A stretch of 8,556 nt of DNA from an uncultured Veillonella sp. (GTDB lineage Bacteria; Bacillota; Negativicutes; Veillonellales; Veillonellaceae). The notes beneath the pieces were generated by a model, which searched no databases, had not been told where the DNA came from, and saw only the letters and a list, made by a program, of their open reading frames with translations. Both the position numbers and the translations under genes were made by a program. Location: assembly GCA_900766125.1 (NCBI GenBank), contig CAAFUD010000274.1:1-8556 (forward strand). Reading direction: 5' to 3'. Of this stretch, positions 1-6,510 are shown piece by piece (the stretch's first letter is position 1; the number at the start of each line of letters is the position of its first letter).

Positions 1-6
1 CACCAT

Positions 7-87
7 AAAAATAAAAGAGACTTTACGATGCTTAATTTATGCGGTATTTAAATCAATACTACATAAGTAGGCATGTAAAATCTCTTT
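7..87 (-). terminator. Long-range stem-loop with T-rich run after lpxL, probable operon terminator
   Basis: On the minus strand AAAGAGATTTTAC (87 to 75) pairs with GTAAAGTCTCTTT (26 to 14) as 13 base pairs with one U-G wobble; ATGC and GCAT extend it by 4 pairs across a one-base bulge. TATTTTTAT follows immediately. The enclosed loop of about 40 bases is unusually long for an intrinsic terminator and holds a small hairpin (CTAC, 4 bases, GTAG; 59-70). It lies 11 bases after the lpxL stop, where an operon end would be expected. The first 98 bases of the window otherwise show no gene. Confidence 0.6.
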
Positions 88-98
88 ATATTTATTAA

Positions 99-1001
99 CT
101 AGTGAAATACATCTGGAGGTGTTTCAATTTGTTCGCCATAGAAACGACGTGTCCACTTCCAACGATTGTGAAGCCAGAACCAATCTTCAGGATATCGACG
201 AATATAATCTTCAATAAACTCATTTAAAAGAGTTGTGGTAACCGCTATATCACGCTTTTTATCGTCTGTACGTTCCACATAAATTGGTGGATGTACCTCA
301 ATCTCATATTTTTCAGAAAACGGACTATAATGTATAGTCACAAAAATGATTGGTACGTCTTGCATACGAGCCAATACAGCTGGACCTGCTGCCGTTAAAG
401 TTTCATAACCAAAGAATGGAACAAGTACACCATCATCACCAGGATCCTGATCCATAATAAGGCCTAAAAAAGCACCTTTTTTAAGTTCATTGATCATTTC
501 TCGTACACCAGTTTTATAGGTTACATGTTGGTGCATGATACGACGATATTCATTGATAAACTTGTCCGCATCACCATTCTGTTTCATGGCCACAGAAATC
601 AACGGATACCCTTCCGAAGCAAGAACCCCCCCAAGGAGTTCCCAGTTGCCACTGTGAACAGCCGCCAAGATTGCGCCTCGACCATTTTCTAAAGCATCAT
701 CTAAGTACTCTTTGTTAATAAACTCTACCATGTCTTTGTATGCACCATCCTTAATTTCAGGATAGCGTAATACATCAATAATCATACGACCAAAGCGTGT
801 AGTACTAGCTTTCGCAATACGTCGAGCTTCCTTGGGGTCATCGGTAATATTACAGAATAGAATTTGGCCTATCGCTAGGCGCTTGCGTTTAGGCGGCACT
901 GCTAGCCACGCAATTTCACCAAGCAATGTACCAATAGCATATTGCAAACCTTTAGGTAATAAGCAAATAAAGGCACTAAAGATTTTCATAAACCTATACA
1001 T
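99..1001 (-). CDS. lpxL: LpxL/HtrB-family late lipid A acyltransferase
   Basis: Members of this family transfer a secondary acyl chain to a hydroxyacyl group of lipid A at the cytoplasmic face of the inner membrane. The 300-residue product has the usual family size. A hydrophobic N-terminal stretch (about 8-35) should anchor it. The catalytic H-x4-E motif is present as HSGNWE (116-121). Further family marks are MDQDPG (183-188), VPFFG (194-198), TAAGPAVLARM (203-213), and the C-terminal YPEDWFWLHNRWKW (270-283). LpxL, LpxM and LpxP cannot be told apart by sequence reading alone, nor can the acyl chain length or acceptor position; the symbol is given for the family. The gene starts 6 bases after the lpxD stop, so primary and secondary acylation enzymes are made together. 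It ends in TAG, followed by a long stem-loop. A phosphatidylinositol mannoside acyltransferase of the same superfamily is the main alternative, made unlikely by the lpxD neighbour. Confidence 0.9.
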   Translation of the reverse strand: MYRFMKIFSAFICLLPKGLQYAIGTLLGEIAWLAVPPKRKRLAIGQILFCNITDDPKEARRIAKASTTRFGRMIIDVLRYPEIKDGAYKDMVEFINKEYLDDALENGRGAILAAVHSGNWELLGGVLASEGYPLISVAMKQNGDADKFINEYRRIMHQHVTYKTGVREMINELKKGAFLGLIMDQDPGDDGVLVPFFGYETLTAAGPAVLARMQDVPIIFVTIHYSPFSEKYEIEVHPPIYVERTDDKKRDIAVTTTLLNEFIEDYIRRYPEDWFWLHNRWKWTRRFYGEQIETPPDVFH

Positions 1002-1007
1002 GGATTA

Positions 1008-2039
1008 TTAGCTCTCCTTCAGCTGTGCTTTCAAAGCGTCAATTTCTTTTTGTAGTTGTTTTACTGTTTTAACCATATCCGGCAAACGGTTTTCATAAGC
1101 TGCCAATTTTAACCATTCTTTATGTGGTCTCATAGGATAGCCCGCCATAATAGAATTAGATGGTACATTACCTGTAATACCAGTCTTTCCAGCAAATTGT
1201 ACATTATCTCCAATTGTGATATGTCCAGTACAACCAGTTTGACCTGCAAAGATTACATGATTACCACATTTAGTACTACCTGCAATACCAACTTGAGCAA
1301 TCAAGAAGCAATCTTCACCAATTTCCACATTGTGACCAAGGTGTACAAGGTTATCGATTTTTGTACCACGACGAACTAATGTAGATCCCATTGTGGCATT
1401 ATCAATTGTTGTACAAGAGCCAACTTCAACATCATCTTCAAGAATAACATTTCCAACTTGTGGAATATGTGTATGTACGCCATTCTCTGTAGCAAAACCG
1501 AAGCCTTCGCCACCAATTACTGCTTTAGCACGCAATACAACACGTTTACCTAAAATACAGTTTTCATGAACAATAGCGCCTGCATAAATATCAGAATCTT
1601 CGCCAATACGTACATTATGTCCAATATAAACATATGGGCGAATTGTTACATTATCTTCAATGACTGCATTGTCATTAATAACACAATAGGCACCAATAGA
1701 AACATTTTTTCCAATCGTTACATTTTCGCCAATAATAGCAGTGCTATGCACTTCTCTAGGAACAACAACAGGTGGATGGAAGAGTTCTAACACTTGTGCA
1801 AATGCTGCTTTTGCATTATCAACTACAATTTGAGCCATCGGTGCATCTGTCACTTCAGATTCAACGATTACAGCACCCGCTTGGCATAATGCAATATGTT
1901 CAACATATTCACCTACTGCAAAAGTTATGGATTGTTTTACGGCTTGTTCAAAGCTACGTGTCTCAGTAATAACAATAGATGCATCGCCTATAACACGACC
2001 ACCTACTAATGTTGCGAGTTCCTGTAAAGTTTTTTCCAA
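1008..2039 (-). CDS. lpxD: LpxD, UDP-3-O-(3-hydroxyacyl)glucosamine N-acyltransferase
   Basis: LpxD catalyses the third step of lipid A synthesis in the cytoplasm: it moves a 3-hydroxyacyl chain from acyl carrier protein to the 2-amino group of UDP-3-O-acylglucosamine. The 343-residue length matches the family (about 340). The N-terminal uridine-binding domain (about 1-95) begins TLQELATLVGGRVIGD, a standard LpxD opening. Hexapeptide repeats of the left-handed beta-helix run from about 100 to 290 (for example IIGENVTIGKNVSIG). The segment GGEGFGFA (176-183), IPQVGNVILEDDVEVG (192-207) and KIDNLVHLGHNVEIG (227-241) are LpxD hallmarks; His236 in LGHNV corresponds to the catalytic His of E. coli LpxD (His239). 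The usual TTIDRG appears as TTIDNA (210-215). The C-terminal helices (about 307-343) include a coiled-coil-like stretch. It starts with TTG (see the ribosome binding site entry) and ends 6 bases before the acyltransferase gene. LpxA has the same fold but lacks this N-terminal domain. Confidence 0.95.
   Translation of the reverse strand: MEKTLQELATLVGGRVIGDASIVITETRSFEQAVKQSITFAVGEYVEHIALCQAGAVIVESEVTDAPMAQIVVDNAKAAFAQVLELFHPPVVVPREVHSTAIIGENVTIGKNVSIGAYCVINDNAVIEDNVTIRPYVYIGHNVRIGEDSDIYAGAIVHENCILGKRVVLRAKAVIGGEGFGFATENGVHTHIPQVGNVILEDDVEVGSCTTIDNATMGSTLVRRGTKIDNLVHLGHNVEIGEDCFLIAQVGIAGSTKCGNHVIFAGQTGCTGHITIGDNVQFAGKTGITGNVPSNSIMAGYPMRPHKEWLKLAAYENRLPDMVKTVKQLQKEIDALKAQLKES
1014..1019 (-). 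promoter_or_regulatory. Ribosome binding site of the lipid A acyltransferase gene, inside the end of lpxD
   Basis: AAGGAG lies in the last codons of lpxD, 12 bases before the ATG at 999-1001, a longer gap than at the other genes. The next in-frame ATG (987-989) would be 24 bases away, so the first is preferred. The overlap implies coupling to lpxD translation. Confidence 0.6.
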
Positions 2040-2045
2040 GGTAAA

Positions 2046-2056
2046 CTCCTCCCCCT
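2046..2056 (-). promoter_or_regulatory. Strong purine-rich ribosome binding site deciding the TTG start of lpxD
   Basis: The minus strand reads AGGGGGAGGAG, with AGGAG ending 6 bases before the TTG at 2037-2039. No ATG lies near it in frame; the next Met is residue 68, inside the domain. This supports TTG as the true start. Confidence 0.75.
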
Positions 2057-2058
2057 GT

Positions 2059-2075
2059 AATAATCTTTAATTATT
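2059..2075 (-). other. Weak AT-only hairpin over the ompH copy 3 stop codon
   Basis: AATAAT and ATTATT form a 6-base-pair stem with a 5-base loop, covering the TAA stop. With only A-U pairs and no following T run it is unlikely to terminate transcription; it may be chance in AT-rich DNA. Confidence 0.25.
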
Positions 2076-2601
2076 GTGCACTTTCCTCAGTATTAACTGC
2101 TGTAGTTTGACCTGCTTGTTGAGCATTTTGTTGTGCATCTTGTTGTTCTTGTGCTTTAGCCGCATTTTCAGCTTCTTTAATTTGGTCATCAGAAGCTTTG
2201 CCCATCTTCGCAATCAAATCATCAGTCACATCAGAGCCACCACCAACAACAGCACCTTTTTCAATAACAACATCAAGTTTTTTCTCTTTTACAAGTTCAC
2301 CAACTTTTTGTTCTTGATATTGACGATATTCTTGTGCTTTTGCATTGGCAAAGGCGTTTAACTCTTGATTAGCTTGATTAAATACATTTTGTTTAGATGC
2401 TTCATCAGCGGCTGCAATTTTAGCATCCAACTCAGCTTTTTTAGCATTAATTTCTTTAGTGATTTCAATACCTTTTTCAGTGCTGTTTGCTACTTTCACG
2501 CTATCAACATAACCAATATTATTAGAACCGCAACCACCTAAAATAGCCATAGAAGCCACTAAGGATGCACCTAATACTAAAGATTTAATACGTTTATTCA
2601 T
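2071..2601 (-). CDS. OmpH/Skp-like lipoprotein, copy 3
   Basis: The 176-residue product carries a lipoprotein signal: MNKRIK, a hydrophobic stretch, and the lipobox LGGC with the lipidated Cys at residue 24, so the mature protein should be attached to a membrane by acyl chains. The OmpH pattern follows: strand NIGYVDSVKV (28-37), a charged helical arm (about 42-105), and closing strands LDVVIEKGAVVGGGSDVTD (109-127), close to the other two copies. After the domain comes a Gln/Ala/Glu-rich tail of about 45 residues (132-176), probably disordered. A free lipoprotein OmpH differs from soluble Skp; it could act as a membrane-tethered chaperone or as a structural periplasmic protein. The retention signal after Cys is Gly-Ser; whether it goes to the inner or outer leaflet cannot be decided from the proteobacterial +2 rule here. 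It is 11 bases after copy 2 and 31 bases before lpxD. Confidence 0.85.
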   Translation of the reverse strand: MNKRIKSLVLGASLVASMAILGGCGSNNIGYVDSVKVANSTEKGIEITKEINAKKAELDAKIAAADEASKQNVFNQANQELNAFANAKAQEYRQYQEQKVGELVKEKKLDVVIEKGAVVGGGSDVTDDLIAKMGKASDDQIKEAENAAKAQEQQDAQQNAQQAGQTTAVNTEESAQ

Positions 2602-2608
2602 AATATAA

Positions 2609-2614
2609 CTCCTT
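2609..2614 (-). promoter_or_regulatory. Ribosome binding site of ompH copy 3, overlapping the preceding stop codon
   Basis: AAGGAG overlaps the TAA stop of the upstream gene (2613-2615) and sits 7 bases before the ATG at 2599-2601. The arrangement suggests translational coupling of the second and third ompH-like genes. Confidence 0.8.
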
Positions 2615-3584
2615 ATTGAACTCGATAGGATGCTTTTACAGCATCAGTAATATCAAGCCCCTTAATATTACCACCATCATCGATGATGACTAAATCTAAA
2701 TGTTGTTCCTCTGCAATAATTGCTACACGCATACGAACATCTTCTAAAATGGCCTCATGAAGTGCACTCACTTCAGCTTCTTTATCTGAAAGCTTTTTAG
2801 CCCAAGAATCATTCCAGTCCTGAGCAACAGGTAAGTTATTATTAGCAATAATAGATTGTGCTTGTTGTTGTACCATAGTATCCCGTTTTGCAGCCAATTC
2901 CTTTTGTAAAGATGCTGCATATTGGTTAAGCTCTTCTTGCCCTTTTTGTTGCATAGGAGCAAGTTCTGCTTGTACTTTAGCCTTAATAGAGTCCACATCT
3001 AGATTAGATGGTTTTCTCTTAGCTAATAACTCCTTCAATCGTTCCTCTTTCTTAGCCTTCTCTGCCATAGCTGCTTCTCTTTGTGCATCATCAATGTATA
3101 CACGAGCATCATAAGCATAAAGATCTAACTGTAGATTAACGATTTCTAAATCATATTCATTAGGGCTAACTTTTAACTCAGCCAAATATTTTTGAGTAAG
3201 TTCGTTTCGTTTTGCATTTAATTGCTGATTCAATTCATTTTCTTTTGTTGCAATACGAGTTTGCAATTCCACCGTAAGAGCATCTGACAAGGTTGAATCT
3301 AATGCAAGAGATTTCAATTGTTCCTCTTGTGTCTCTGACTTGGCATTTAGAGCTTGTTGTTCAAGTTCATACTGACGTTGTAAAAGGTCCAATTCATTTT
3401 TAGCTTGTTTATAATCCTCATAAGAAGGATTAAACTCTAATACATCATCAATACGTACAACACCTATTGATACCCCATCAGGACTCTGCTGACGATTCGT
3501 CACAAATCCATAGGCCCAAACCATAGCACATAATGCAACAACGAGAAATATGGCAAATCCGATATATCGTTTTTTCCCGTTCAT
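2613..3584 (-). CDS. Long OmpH/Skp-like protein, copy 2, probably anchored in the inner membrane
   Basis: At 323 residues this is about twice the length of Skp. The N-terminus MNGKKRYIG leads into a hydrophobic segment (about 7-28) without a clear cleavage site, suggesting an inner-membrane anchor facing the periplasm. An OmpH-type strand follows (VSIGVVRIDDVLEF, 38-51), then a long Lys/Glu/Gln-rich helical region (about 55-290) and the family's closing strands LDLVIIDDGGNIKGLDITD (296-314), which match the end of copy 1. The helical part is interrupted near 140-165 by a segment with Pro and aromatic residues (SPNEYDLEIVNLQLDLYAYD), which may be a turn between two helical hairpins or the trace of an internal duplication. 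AAGGGAGA (3591-3598) is 6 bases before the ATG. It is 29 bases after copy 1 and its stop overlaps the next ribosome binding site. Membership of the OmpH family is well supported by both ends; its exact role is unknown. Confidence 0.8.
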   Translation of the reverse strand: MNGKKRYIGFAIFLVVALCAMVWAYGFVTNRQQSPDGVSIGVVRIDDVLEFNPSYEDYKQAKNELDLLQRQYELEQQALNAKSETQEEQLKSLALDSTLSDALTVELQTRIATKENELNQQLNAKRNELTQKYLAELKVSPNEYDLEIVNLQLDLYAYDARVYIDDAQREAAMAEKAKKEERLKELLAKRKPSNLDVDSIKAKVQAELAPMQQKGQEELNQYAASLQKELAAKRDTMVQQQAQSIIANNNLPVAQDWNDSWAKKLSDKEAEVSALHEAILEDVRMRVAIIAEEQHLDLVIIDDGGNIKGLDITDAVKASYRVQ

Positions 3585-3613
3585 TGTCGTTCTCCCTTAC
3601 ACAGAACTACAGT

Positions 3614-4102
3614 TTATTTTTTCGCATCATTAGCTAATTTTTTTAATACTTGATCTGTAATATCTACACCACCATATAATACAGTGTCTTTAGTCATTAC
3701 AACGCTAAGGCCTTTTGCATCACCTACAGCTTTTGCTGCTTCCATCGCTTTATCTTGAACGGATTTAGCAATTTCTTGATCTTTTTTTGCCAAGTTTTGA
3801 CGTGCTTCTTCAGCTAATTTTTGTTTAGTCGCATCATCTTGTGCTGCATCAATTTTTGCTTGTGTTTCTTGTTGTAATTGGCTTTGATAGCTCATATATT
3901 CTTGAGCTGCAGAGATATAAATTGGATTATCTTGAGACATCATACGAGATGTATCGATAACACCAATTGTGCTGTTACCGCTACTACCAGTTGGCGTAGC
4001 CATTTGAGTATATGCCAATGCACCAATACCGATAATAAAAATAGCAGCAATGACGATGGAGAAAATTTTCACATTCGCCTTGTTGTTCATCATTCGCATC
4101 AT
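3614..4102 (-). CDS. OmpH/Skp-family periplasmic chaperone, copy 1
   Basis: OmpH/Skp proteins hold unfolded outer-membrane proteins in the periplasm and pass them to the Bam machine. This 162-residue product is the size of E. coli Skp. It has a basic N-terminus, a hydrophobic segment at about residues 13-31, a short Gly/Ser/Thr-rich linker, the first beta strand STIGVIDTSRMM (44-55), a charged Gln/Ala/Lys-rich helical arm (about 60-128), and the closing strands LSVVMTKDTVLYGGVDITD (132-150). ALA at 28-30 could be a signal peptidase site, so it may be secreted or anchored by an uncleaved signal. The ATG at 4102 is chosen because GAGGG (4112-4116) lies 9 bases upstream; ATGs at codons 2, 4 and 5 are possible alternatives. 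It follows bamA, as skp does in many genomes. The family is clear; the client proteins are inferred. Confidence 0.87.
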   Translation of the reverse strand: MMRMMNNKANVKIFSIVIAAIFIIGIGALAYTQMATPTGSSGNSTIGVIDTSRMMSQDNPIYISAAQEYMSYQSQLQQETQAKIDAAQDDATKQKLAEEARQNLAKKDQEIAKSVQDKAMEAAKAVGDAKGLSVVMTKDTVLYGGVDITDQVLKKLANDAKK

Positions 4103-4167
4103 AATAGAGTGCCCTCATTTCTTTAAATTACTACATCAAAGGATGCCATATAGAGATATTGGTGAAA

Positions 4168-4186
4168 GCCTCTTTAGAAAAGAGGC
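4168..4186 (-). terminator. Hairpin between bamA and ompH1, possible attenuator
   Basis: On the minus strand GCCTCTTT and AAAGAGGC form an 8-base-pair stem around a 3-base loop (or 7 pairs with a 5-base loop), 23 bases after the bamA stop. Only a short run (TTTCACC) follows, so full termination is unlikely. No convincing promoter was seen between it and the next gene, so partial termination or mRNA processing that sets the bamA to ompH ratio is the likely role. Confidence 0.5.
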
Positions 4187-4209
4187 CTCCACCATATACA
4201 TTTACTATA

Positions 4210-6381
4210 TTAGAATTGTGTGCCGAAGCTGAAGTGGAATTTATTTTTATGTTTACCCACGCCATAATCAAGTTTAACTGGACCAATAGGTGTAGTAATA
4301 CGAACACCAGCACCAACGCCATAGTTGAATGTTTTCTTGCTATTGTACCAAGAAACATTTGGTGCATCCCATGCATCACCGATATCAGTAAACAATACGC
4401 CACTAACCTTTTTAACGATTGGGAAACGGAATTCCAATGTAGCATTGTACATATACTTACCGCGGAATTGATCATCTTCATAACCACGTAAGGAGTCAGC
4501 ACCACCCAATGTGAATAATTGGCTATAAGGAGCATCACCTTGGATAAAGCCACCACGTGCACGGAATGCCAATACATTCTTAGCACCTAGTTTTTTATAC
4601 ATACGTGCTTCAGCTGTGAATTTATAGAAGTCGAAGTCACCACCTAAACCATGACCAGCCCATTGTGCTGTATAGGAAATACGACGACCACGTGTTGGAT
4701 CATAGATATTGTCACGGGAATCGTATACTTTTTGCCATGTAATGGAATTGATACGACCGAAGTTTTTGTCTACATATTTGTCATCTGCAAAGTTATAGGA
4801 ACCATTATCCCAGTTTTTGCCTTTGCCAGCATTTCTATCATAACGATAACCAGAACTATCATCACTATCCCATTTATAAGAATCTTTACGGGATTCAAGA
4901 GTCAAGTAATCACGTGTATATTCCCCAGTTTGACGACCGAAGGAAATGTTGAAGCCACGGGATTTCTTGTTATATTCAGCTACTTCATTACCATCTTCGT
5001 TATAATCTGTGTATTCATCTTCACGGTTGAAGAAGGAGAAGCCAAGGGATGTACCTTTGCTATCAATCCAAGGTTTCAAGTAAGAAATTTGGTAGTTTTT
5101 GTATTTTTTCTTACCACCGATTTCCCAGTGAACTTTAAATTTGTCACCAGTACCGCGGAAGTTATCTTCACCAAATTCAATGATACCCATCAAACCATCA
5201 GATTTGGAGTAACCAGCACCTAGTGTAATAGTACCTGTTTTATGTTCCAAAACATCGATTTCAATAATTACATTGTTAGGATCTTGATCGCCAGGCAACA
5301 TACGAACATTTACATCATCAAAGAAGCCTAGGTTGTATACGCGTTCTACAGAACGGCGTACCAAGAATTTATTGAAAGGTTTACCTTTCTTTTGAACGAA
5401 TTCACGAGTAATAACTTTATCGCGAGTTTTCTTGTTACCAGCAGGAACGATATCTTCTACAATACCTTCTACGATATGAACGTGAAGCACACCTTGGTCA
5501 TCTACGCGAATGCCATCAACGTGTGCCAACATGTAGCCATCACGAGCATATGCTGCATTGATACCTTGAACTTTTTGGCCAACGTATACAGAGTTGAGAA
5601 CTTGACCTGGTTGAAGATCCATGAATTTAGTCAATACTTCAGAAGTATAAACTGTATTACCTTCGAAAGATACACCAGTAGTAATTGGATTTACTGTAAC
5701 AGCAAAGTCCAATTTAACGCCTTCAGGAACTGTTGTGAATACAGGGTTTACTTCAGAGAAGTAGCCAGTATTACCAAGGTTAGTTACGTCTTTAAATACA
5801 CCGTCAACGGATACAGCATCGCCGATTTTTTCTGTCAAAATAGGCAATAGTTGTGCTTGTTGTTCAGCTGTTACACCAGAAATAGATAAACCTGTAATCA
5901 ATTTACCTACATATGGATTGATAGATTCAGCATTAGCAGATGTAACATATTGAGCTTCTACAGTTGTAACCGCTTGAGTTTGGCCATTTTCAGCAGCCTT
6001 ATCAAGGTCAGTACCACCAGTAGTTTTAGATACCATTTTTACTTGTTTGTCATCTGTTTTTAAAGCAGCATTATTAACTGTAACAGTTCCGTCAGAACCT
6101 TTAACTACAGTACCATCGCTAGATACAGTTGTATCACCACGAGCCGCTAAAATAGCTGCATCAGTTTCATCTTGTGTTGTTGCAGGTGTAGCTGCATCAG
6201 CATTGTAAACTGCTTGTGTAGTAGTAGCATCATTAGTTGTAGCTGCACTAGTTGTTGTTGTGTTATTTAAATCTGGAGTATAGCCCGCTTGTACCTCTGC
6301 AGCAAATACACTGCCTGTTCCCATGACAGCAGTCAACACAGATGCTGCAAGCATACTTTTATAGGCTTTTGGTTTAAACAT
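4210..6381 (-). CDS. bamA: BamA, outer-membrane beta-barrel assembly protein (Omp85 family)
   Basis: BamA is the core of the machine that folds and inserts beta-barrel proteins into the outer membrane. The 723-residue product starts with a signal peptide (MFKPKAYKS, hydrophobic core, predicted cleavage after VFA near residue 27). A Thr/Ala/Asp-rich extension of about 120 residues follows, with no obvious fold. Then come three POTRA-like domains, roughly residues 155-232, 234-305 and 306-380; the second opens with VSFEGNTVYTSEVL and the third contains RRSVERVYNLGFFDDV, typical of POTRA helices. The Omp85 barrel spans about 383-723. The loop-6 motif VRGF appears as LRGY (631-634), preceded by FTLGG, keeping the key Arg-Gly. 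The protein ends in GTQF with the terminal Phe expected of outer-membrane barrels. E. coli BamA has five POTRA domains and about 810 residues. TamA also has three POTRAs, but position between tamB and ompH favours BamA. It has its own promoter and probably heads the operon through lpxD. Confidence 0.93.
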   Translation of the reverse strand: MFKPKAYKSMLAASVLTAVMGTGSVFAAEVQAGYTPDLNNTTTTSAATTNDATTTQAVYNADAATPATTQDETDAAILAARGDTTVSSDGTVVKGSDGTVTVNNAALKTDDKQVKMVSKTTGGTDLDKAAENGQTQAVTTVEAQYVTSANAESINPYVGKLITGLSISGVTAEQQAQLLPILTEKIGDAVSVDGVFKDVTNLGNTGYFSEVNPVFTTVPEGVKLDFAVTVNPITTGVSFEGNTVYTSEVLTKFMDLQPGQVLNSVYVGQKVQGINAAYARDGYMLAHVDGIRVDDQGVLHVHIVEGIVEDIVPAGNKKTRDKVITREFVQKKGKPFNKFLVRRSVERVYNLGFFDDVNVRMLPGDQDPNNVIIEIDVLEHKTGTITLGAGYSKSDGLMGIIEFGEDNFRGTGDKFKVHWEIGGKKKYKNYQISYLKPWIDSKGTSLGFSFFNREDEYTDYNEDGNEVAEYNKKSRGFNISFGRQTGEYTRDYLTLESRKDSYKWDSDDSSGYRYDRNAGKGKNWDNGSYNFADDKYVDKNFGRINSITWQKVYDSRDNIYDPTRGRRISYTAQWAGHGLGGDFDFYKFTAEARMYKKLGAKNVLAFRARGGFIQGDAPYSQLFTLGGADSLRGYEDDQFRGKYMYNATLEFRFPIVKKVSGVLFTDIGDAWDAPNVSWYNSKKTFNYGVGAGVRITTPIGPVKLDYGVGKHKNKFHFSFGTQF

Positions 6382-6386
6382 AAATT

Positions 6387-6392
6387 CCTCCT
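6387..6392 (-). promoter_or_regulatory. Ribosome binding site of bamA
   Basis: A perfect AGGAGG lies 5 bases before the ATG at 6379-6381. It fixes the start of BamA just before a good signal peptide and implies strong translation. Confidence 0.85.
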
Positions 6393-6451
6393 AGAACTCA
6401 TCCCCATAAAAAGTTTACATCTTGTTTTATAAAGACTAATAAATCTTTATT

Positions 6452-6480
6452 ATTATAGCATAAAATACTGGGAATGAGTA
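6452..6480 (-). promoter_or_regulatory. Extended -10 promoter for bamA and the downstream operon
   Basis: Reading the minus strand, TGCTATAAT (6460 to 6452) is a perfect TATAAT box with an upstream TG extension. With a 17-base spacer the -35 position holds TACTCA (6480 to 6475), a weak match, as is common for extended -10 promoters. The start of transcription is predicted near 6445, giving a leader of about 64 bases. An AT-rich inverted repeat (ATAAAGA, 8 bases, TCTTTAT; 6429-6450) straddles the predicted start, so it could be an operator rather than an RNA hairpin; no regulator is identifiable. Confidence 0.7.
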
Positions 6481-6510
6481 CTATATTAAACAAATTTTAT
6501 GAAATTAATA

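Noticed and set aside
2059..2075. Terminator between ompH copy 3 and lpxD
   Set aside because: The stem is only six A-T pairs with no T-run after it, and the tight spacing to lpxD argues for read-through.
4131..4586. A 151-codon minus-strand open frame across the end of bamA and the following gap
   Set aside because: It lies in another frame of the well-supported BamA barrel, has no family features, and its composition follows the overlapping gene.
4651..5223. A 190-codon plus-strand open frame opposite bamA
   Set aside because: Its Ile/Thr/Val/Phe-rich product is what the reverse complement of a Tyr/Asp/Lys/Asn-rich barrel gives; no ribosome binding site or domain was seen.
6240..6270. Trinucleotide repeat tract in the Thr-rich part of bamA as a phase-variable element
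   Set aside because: The repeat is short and interrupted, and three-base changes would not shift the frame; it simply encodes the Thr run.
4210..6381. Calling the Omp85 protein TamA because it has three POTRA domains and sits next to tamB
   Set aside because: It is followed by ompH and lpxD, the classic bamA neighbourhood, and the cell needs a BamA; three POTRAs also occur in BamA-type proteins outside Proteobacteria.
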